The notes under the pieces are model-generated. The model saw only the letters and a list, made by a program, of their open reading frames with translations, made no database searches and was not told the origin of the DNA. Positions 59,972 to 64,000 of a stretch of DNA of 64,000 bases are shown here, in pieces; position 1 is the first letter of the stretch, and the number at the start of each line of letters is the position of its first letter. The stretch is taken from positions 25,440 through 89,439 of the forward strand of contig JAKOPZ010000316.1 of assembly GCA_029778615.1 (NCBI GenBank), given 5' to 3'. This DNA is from Chloroflexota bacterium. GTDB lineage: Bacteria > Chloroflexota > Anaerolineae > UBA4142 > SHND01. Both the position numbers and the translations under genes were made by a program.

Positions 59972-60925
59972 ATGTCACAGAGTCAGGTTGTAGAGCTCGT
60001 TGTTGGTCAAGATGCGAACCTCATCGGCACAAAAGCCGCCGCGCTGGGCGAATTAAAACGCGCGGGCTTTAACACACCAAACGGGATTGTTCTCACCACC
60101 GCCGCATATCCTGAATTTATCGCGCCGCTCGCAGAAAAAATCCGCGCGCGTCTCACCGACAACGTCATCATGGACCCTGCCGAAATCGAAAGCGCGGCGA
60201 CGGAAATTCGCGCGGAAATTACCGCGCAACCGTTCCCCCCCCCCTTGCGCGCCGCACTCGAACACGCACTCGCGGATTTTTCCGAGGCGGAACGCGCGTC
60301 GCTCATCGCGCGCACCTCAACGCCTTCGGATGATTTGGCGACCTCGTTCGGCAGCGGCGTCGCGCGCGCGTATCTCGGGCTCGTCGGCGTGGACGAAATC
60401 GAACGCGCGGTTGCCAAATGTTGGGCGGCGTTATGGAATTCGCGCTCGATGTACTATCGCTTTCGCAAAAAAATTGTGCAGACCGATGTCGCGCTCGCGG
60501 TGTTGGTGCAGTCCATGATTCGCGCAGACAGCGCGGGCGTGATGTTTACGCAAAATCCGATGACGAACGATGCGAATGAAATTCAAATCAAATCGGTGTG
60601 GGGTTTGGGCGTACCGGTTACGAGCGCGCGTTTTCGTCCCGATGAATTTTTGGTGGACAAGACAAGCGGGGAAATTTCAGACCGCACGATTGAAGAACAG
60701 GTCGTGAAACTCGTTGTCGGTGAAGAAGGTCATGTGGAGGAACACGGAATAACCAATGAATTGGTTACTACGCCATCCCTCACTGACGTGCAAATTAAAA
60801 ACCTCGCGGCATTGGGACAAGAGCTTGAAAAATTTTTCAACGCGCCGCAAGATATCGAGTGGGCAATCGCGGGCGACAAGATTTTTGTGTTACAAGCGCG
60901 TCCGATAGGAATACGCAATTCCTGA
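59972..60925 (+). CDS. Stand-alone PEP synthase/PPDK N-terminal (ATP-grasp) domain protein
   Basis: 317 residues. It matches only the ATP/pyruvate-binding domain of PEP synthase and PPDK: IGTKAAALGELKRAGFNTPNG at 18-38, LIARTSTPSDDLATSFGSG near 111 (normally SSATAEDL-P-SFAGQ), VLVQSMIRADSAGVMFTQNP near 183, GLGVPVTSARFRPD and IEWAIAGDKIFVLQARPI at the end. The swivelling phosphohistidine domain and the PEP barrel are absent and no second ORF supplies them, so it cannot be a full PEP synthase. It may pair with separate domains elsewhere or phosphorylate another small molecule, like rifampin phosphotransferase relatives. Confidence 0.85.
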   Translation: MSQSQVVELVVGQDANLIGTKAAALGELKRAGFNTPNGIVLTTAAYPEFIAPLAEKIRARLTDNVIMDPAEIESAATEIRAEITAQPFPPPLRAALEHALADFSEAERASLIARTSTPSDDLATSFGSGVARAYLGLVGVDEIERAVAKCWAALWNSRSMYYRFRKKIVQTDVALAVLVQSMIRADSAGVMFTQNPMTNDANEIQIKSVWGLGVPVTSARFRPDEFLVDKTSGEISDRTIEEQVVKLVVGEEGHVEEHGITNELVTTPSLTDVQIKNLAALGQELEKFFNAPQDIEWAIAGDKIFVLQARPIGIRNS

Positions 60926-60934
60926 AAGCGCAAA

Positions 60935-60970
60935 ACAAAACGGCGGGTCTGCTTGGACCCGCCGTTTTGT
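60935..60970. terminator. Bidirectional terminator between convergent genes
   Basis: Perfect 15-bp arms (60935-60949 and 60956-60970), 6-nt loop, flanked by A and T runs. Confidence 0.93.
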
Positions 60971-60983
60971 TTCTCACCGCTAC

Positions 60984-63455
60984 TCAACGCTTGATTTTTT
61001 GCACATTCGTCCACTCGTTGTGTCCATCAAGATAGACGACCTGCACTTTGTAACGGTACGTTTTGCCGGACAGTACTTGTTTGTCGCGCGCAGTATAGTT
61101 TGCCCCTGACGGCGCGCCGGCATGTTTCGCCTGTTTGAATTTTTTGTTGATTTGTTTCCAGCGATTCTTGCCCACTTTGCGATACACGTTAAAGCCCGCG
61201 ATTTGCGCTTCGCTGGTCGTGTGCCATTTCAAAATATTCTTGTCCGCGTGCGCCATCGCCGAGAATCCGGTCACGTTGACTGCCGTCGGCGAACCATATT
61301 CGTACGCGCCAATGTCGCACTCGTTCGACGAAGGCGAATTGTTGCCGTCGAAATTGCGTGCCGCGCCGCGTTGGTCTACATTGTTGGTTGGCGGCGGAAC
61401 ACAATCGGCGCTGGGCGCTTGGTCAATCGCAGGGCTGTTGGCGACGAGCGCGTTGGTTTGCGTGGGTCCGCCGTTGTTGCCGAGCGTGGTATTGAGAATG
61501 GCAGCCAGCGCGGTGGGCATTGTGCCATCGCTTGTCGCGGTGATGTCACTCCCGCTCGGCGTAAAACCGTAAAATGCCTGCGCGTTGGTTTCACCGCTGT
61601 GACCAAACAAGTTATAGTTGGCGCCGGTGATAGTCCCGTCATAGTTGTCAATTTCGTTGTATGTGTCGGCGCTGTTTCCGCTGACGATGGTGCGCGCCAG
61701 CGTTACCTGACCATAATACGTGTTCGCAATACCGCCCCCTTTGCCATTGCCACTTCCATCGGTGGCGGTGTTGTTGGTCACGGTTACATTGTACATATTG
61801 ATTATCCCATATGCATTCGCAACCCCGCCGCCAGCCACAACGGCAGTATTTCCGCTAATGGTGCTGTTGACGATTCCGATTTGGGCAGGCGGAGGACATT
61901 CCGAACAGCCGTCCTGGGGCGCAAGTTTTGCGTGCGTGCCCGCTCTGTGCTGGTGCCCAGCAAATTTCGGCAGCTGTCGGACTGGTTTCGAAAGGTTACC
62001 CTGCAGCTTGGGAAATTTTTTCGCAACGTCCGCCGAGAGCGCTGGCGTTATCCAGCCGTTGCGCGGGCGTCCATTGTTTGCTTGGGGATTGATGGGTGGC
62101 GGAGCAGAACGGAAACTGAACGAGTAACCTGCGCCAATGCCGGCGCCTACAAGCGCGTAATTGCCATTGATTGTGCTTTGATTCACCACCAGTGAACCAT
62201 ATGCATCCAATATGCCGCCGCCGAAAAACGCTTGGTTTCCGGTGATGGTGCTTTCGCTCACGCTCACCGTGCCACCGACCATGGCGACCCCGCCGCCGAA
62301 ATAGCCGCCGTTGCCTTGCACGCGGCTGCGGTTGATGGTGGTATCGCCCCCACTCAGAATTCCGCCGCCCACAAAAGCGAGACCATTTCCACTGATAGTG
62401 CTGTCATTCAAAATGAGCGTCGTTTCAGGATTGCTGACAATGCCGGCGCCGCCGTACAAGTAGCCAAAGCCCGTGCTCAACGTGTTGTCGCTCACCGTGC
62501 TGTTGTTCAAGGTCAGCGATTCATATTCGTTGTGAATGCCTGCACCATAAATTGTGGCATCGTTACCGCTCACGGTCGTGTTGTACAGCGTCATCGTCCC
62601 GCCGTTATGGATGCCGCCGTCGTACATGCTCGAAGAATTGCCCGTGACGTAACTGTCGCGCAGAATGGCAGTGCCGGTGATGTGTGCAATGCCGCCGCCG
62701 TAGGCGATGCAATCGGTCCCAACGCAATCCACAGAATTGCCGCTGATAGTGCTGTTGATAATGTTGAGCGTGCTAAAACTCACAATGCCGCCGCCGTAGG
62801 CGCTGCAATAGTTGCCGTTGCAATAGGCGTCATTGTCGGTAATGGTACTGTTGGTAACAGTGAGCACCCCTCTGTTTGAAATGCCGCCGCCGTCGGTCGC
62901 CTTGCCGCCGGTAATCGTCGTTTCGTTGACGGTGAAATCGCCGGTGGTGGACACATAAAACACGCGGTACGAGCCCGCACCGCTCACCGTGTTACCGCCG
63001 CCTTCCAGCGTAATTACAGTAGTGATGTCAGGCAATTCTGCCGCTGGCGTATCCGTGCCAATCGTCACATTTCCGGTCAAAAAAATGGTATCCGCGCCGC
63101 TCCCTGCGGCGCAATCGGGAAAGGTCGGCGCATCATCGTTTGCATTCGTAATCGCTTCGTCGAGTGTGCACGCGCCGCTGACGGTGATGCTCGCGGCATG
63201 AACAATCGGCGCGTTGCTCATTGCCAAAAGCATCGCCGCGCCAATCAGTGATGTTGCCAACGCGCGCTGTAACGCACGGCGATTGCGGCGCGGTAACGAC
63301 GCGAGCTGCGCGTAAAAATACGCGAGCCGTTTCAAGATACGCTGCCATTGTTTGAGCAGCAGTTGTAATAAAAATGGATTCTTGTTGGCGCGTTGCAATT
63401 GTTCGCGCCATGCGGCGACAAGCGAACCTTCGTCAGTTCGTTTGGGGTGAAGCAT
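60984..63455 (-). CDS. Secreted right-handed beta-helix protein with choice-of-anchor Q and FnIII-like end
   Basis: 823 residues. An unusual 65-residue basic start precedes the export helix (about 66-88, ending VHAAS). Residues 90-640 are Pmp-like beta-helix coils with many STISGN and GGGI repeats; an 80-residue basic, proline-rich stretch (about 445-525) interrupts them. A choice-of-anchor Q segment follows (NSPAIDQA near 670 to ECDIGAYEYG), then a fibronectin-like module from about 725 (GFNVYRKVGKNRW, GKTYRYKVQVV) shared with the DUF11 protein at 25897-28371. Probably an adhesin or polysaccharide-binding surface protein. AAAGGAG precedes the ATG by 8 nt. Confidence 0.85.
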   Translation of the reverse strand: MLHPKRTDEGSLVAAWREQLQRANKNPFLLQLLLKQWQRILKRLAYFYAQLASLPRRNRRALQRALATSLIGAAMLLAMSNAPIVHAASITVSGACTLDEAITNANDDAPTFPDCAAGSGADTIFLTGNVTIGTDTPAAELPDITTVITLEGGGNTVSGAGSYRVFYVSTTGDFTVNETTITGGKATDGGGISNRGVLTVTNSTITDNDAYCNGNYCSAYGGGIVSFSTLNIINSTISGNSVDCVGTDCIAYGGGIAHITGTAILRDSYVTGNSSSMYDGGIHNGGTMTLYNTTVSGNDATIYGAGIHNEYESLTLNNSTVSDNTLSTGFGYLYGGAGIVSNPETTLILNDSTISGNGLAFVGGGILSGGDTTINRSRVQGNGGYFGGGVAMVGGTVSVSESTITGNQAFFGGGILDAYGSLVVNQSTINGNYALVGAGIGAGYSFSFRSAPPPINPQANNGRPRNGWITPALSADVAKKFPKLQGNLSKPVRQLPKFAGHQHRAGTHAKLAPQDGCSECPPPAQIGIVNSTISGNTAVVAGGGVANAYGIINMYNVTVTNNTATDGSGNGKGGGIANTYYGQVTLARTIVSGNSADTYNEIDNYDGTITGANYNLFGHSGETNAQAFYGFTPSGSDITATSDGTMPTALAAILNTTLGNNGGPTQTNALVANSPAIDQAPSADCVPPPTNNVDQRGAARNFDGNNSPSSNECDIGAYEYGSPTAVNVTGFSAMAHADKNILKWHTTSEAQIAGFNVYRKVGKNRWKQINKKFKQAKHAGAPSGANYTARDKQVLSGKTYRYKVQVVYLDGHNEWTNVQKIKR

Positions 63456-63592
63456 GTGCCTTGCTCCTTTGGTTACAATCCTGCGCGAATACTATGCGCA
63501 GTAGAATGAGCGAGTGTGGTGTGCGAGTGCGAGCGGCGCTCGAATTTTGGGGATATGCGATTCTACAATACTTTTGGGCAAAAAAAAAACGC

Positions 63593-63620
63593 TTGGAATT
63601 CGCGTGCGCGCAGCTATAAT
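63593..63620 (+). promoter_or_regulatory. Leaderless-type promoter of the MmeI-like gene
   Basis: TTGGAA (63593-63598), 16-bp spacer, TATAAT (63615-63620), 9 nt to the ATG at 63630. Confidence 0.65.
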
Positions 63621-63629
63621 TCATTTCAC

Positions 63630-64000
63630 ATGACTCCCAACCAATTTGTCGAAAAATGGCGCGACGCGAAATTAAAAGAGCGTTCCGCATATCAAAGCCA
63701 CTTTAACGATGTCTGCGCGCTGCTCGGACATCCGACGCCCATCGAAGCGGACCCTGAGGGAACATGGTTTACGTTTGAAGCGTTCGCGGATAAAACGCAC
63801 GGCGGCACCGGTTTCGCGGATGTTTGGAAAAAAGATTTTTTCGCGTGGGAGTACAAAGGCAAGCACGCAAACCTCACCGACGCGTACAAATCCCTTTCCA
63901 TTTCCGCCGGGACAGTAAGAACAAAATGATGCGCGCGTCGTGGCGATTGCGAATGCGGCGCGCGAGTTGGTGCAGTTGCGCGACAATTGGTTGAATCCGC
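63630..64000 (+). pseudogene. MmeI-like type II restriction-methylase, apparently with internal deletion
   Basis: The first 88 or so codons match the N-terminal nuclease domain of MmeI-like (type IIL) enzymes: TPNQFVEKWRDAKLKERSAY, PIEADPEGTWFTFEAFADK and FADVWKKDFFAWEYKGKH, where D, E and K are the PD-(D/E)xK residues. After LTDAYKSL similarity is lost and the frame stops at 63927-63929. From 63928 the +1 frame reads DARVVAIANAARELVQLRDNW, which resembles the methylase region several hundred residues further on in intact enzymes. The middle of the gene seems to be missing. The window ends here, so what follows is unknown. The second match is from memory. Confidence 0.6.

Overview
The window looks like a piece of a Chloroflexota (Chloroflexi) genome, probably a metagenome-assembled, Anaerolineae-like bacterium. 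The reasons are two proteins of the Chlor_Arch_YYY / DUF2298 membrane family (restricted mostly to Chloroflexi and some archaea), a very high density of large multi-pass GT-C glycosyltransferases, DUF4058 and Uma2 proteins, an ECF42 sigma factor, and many promoters whose -10 box lies 6 to 9 nt upstream of the start codon (leaderless-type transcripts). This taxonomic call is inference; no 16S rRNA gene or universal single-copy set beyond lepA is present.

Layout. 1-14.4 kb (minus strand): a long surface-glycan style operon, in transcription order a YbhN/LPG-synthase-type flippase-like protein, GT4 glycosyltransferase, SAM methyltransferase, two GT39/ArnT-like proteins, a 1615-residue fusion of a GT39-like protein to DUF2298, a degenerate nucleotidyltransferase remnant, and a second DUF2298 gene that runs off the left edge. 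14.6-18.8 kb (plus): a glutamine synthetase with its own terminator, a DGPF/YCII protein with its ECF42 sigma factor, and a membrane protein of unknown function. 18.8-25.8 kb (minus): another GT39-like protein, then the operon mtaB - HIT - lepA - DUF4058 - crotonase with a clear sigma-70 promoter. 25.9-31.7 kb (minus): a secreted DUF11 surface protein whose 350-nt leader holds two copies of what looks like a c-di-GMP-II riboswitch, each followed by a T8 terminator; then a beta-propeller-like membrane-anchored protein and an amine-oxidase-like lipoprotein.

31.7-39.9 kb (plus): ArsA/GET3-type ATPase, methyltransferase, Uma2, GT2, radical SAM/SPASM protein, hicB with a hicA pseudogene (in-frame TAA at codon 6), type I asparaginase and an AlkP-superfamily protein. 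39.9-49.3 kb: a lipoprotein alpha/beta hydrolase, two DUF2723 membrane glycosyltransferase-like proteins, a VTT/DedA protein and a GT-C-like protein carrying a C-terminal ILEI/FAM3 domain. 49.3-55.9 kb (minus): a barnase-type RNase with its barstar, a GH39-like glycosidase, then a respiratory Rieske - cytochrome b - dihaem cytochrome c operon. 56.2 kb: a tRNA-Sec (selC) gene, anticodon UCA. 56.3-60.9 kb: an ABC exporter (two permeases, one fused to a PrsW-like protease domain, and a divergent ATPase) and a stand-alone PEP-synthase-type ATP-grasp domain. 61-63.5 kb (minus): a secreted beta-helix protein. The right edge holds the start of a broken MmeI-like restriction/methylase gene.

Two genome-scale signals cross these regions. 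A 7-bp-period repeat (units of the form GGAGAYT) occurs at about nine places, both between genes and in frame inside genes, where it encodes LQSPIS-like peptides or supplies stop codons. The tetranucleotides GATC and GGCC are very rare by eye. The common theme of the gene content is cell-surface polysaccharide and protein glycosylation, export and surface adhesion, with c-di-GMP as a probable control of at least one surface protein.
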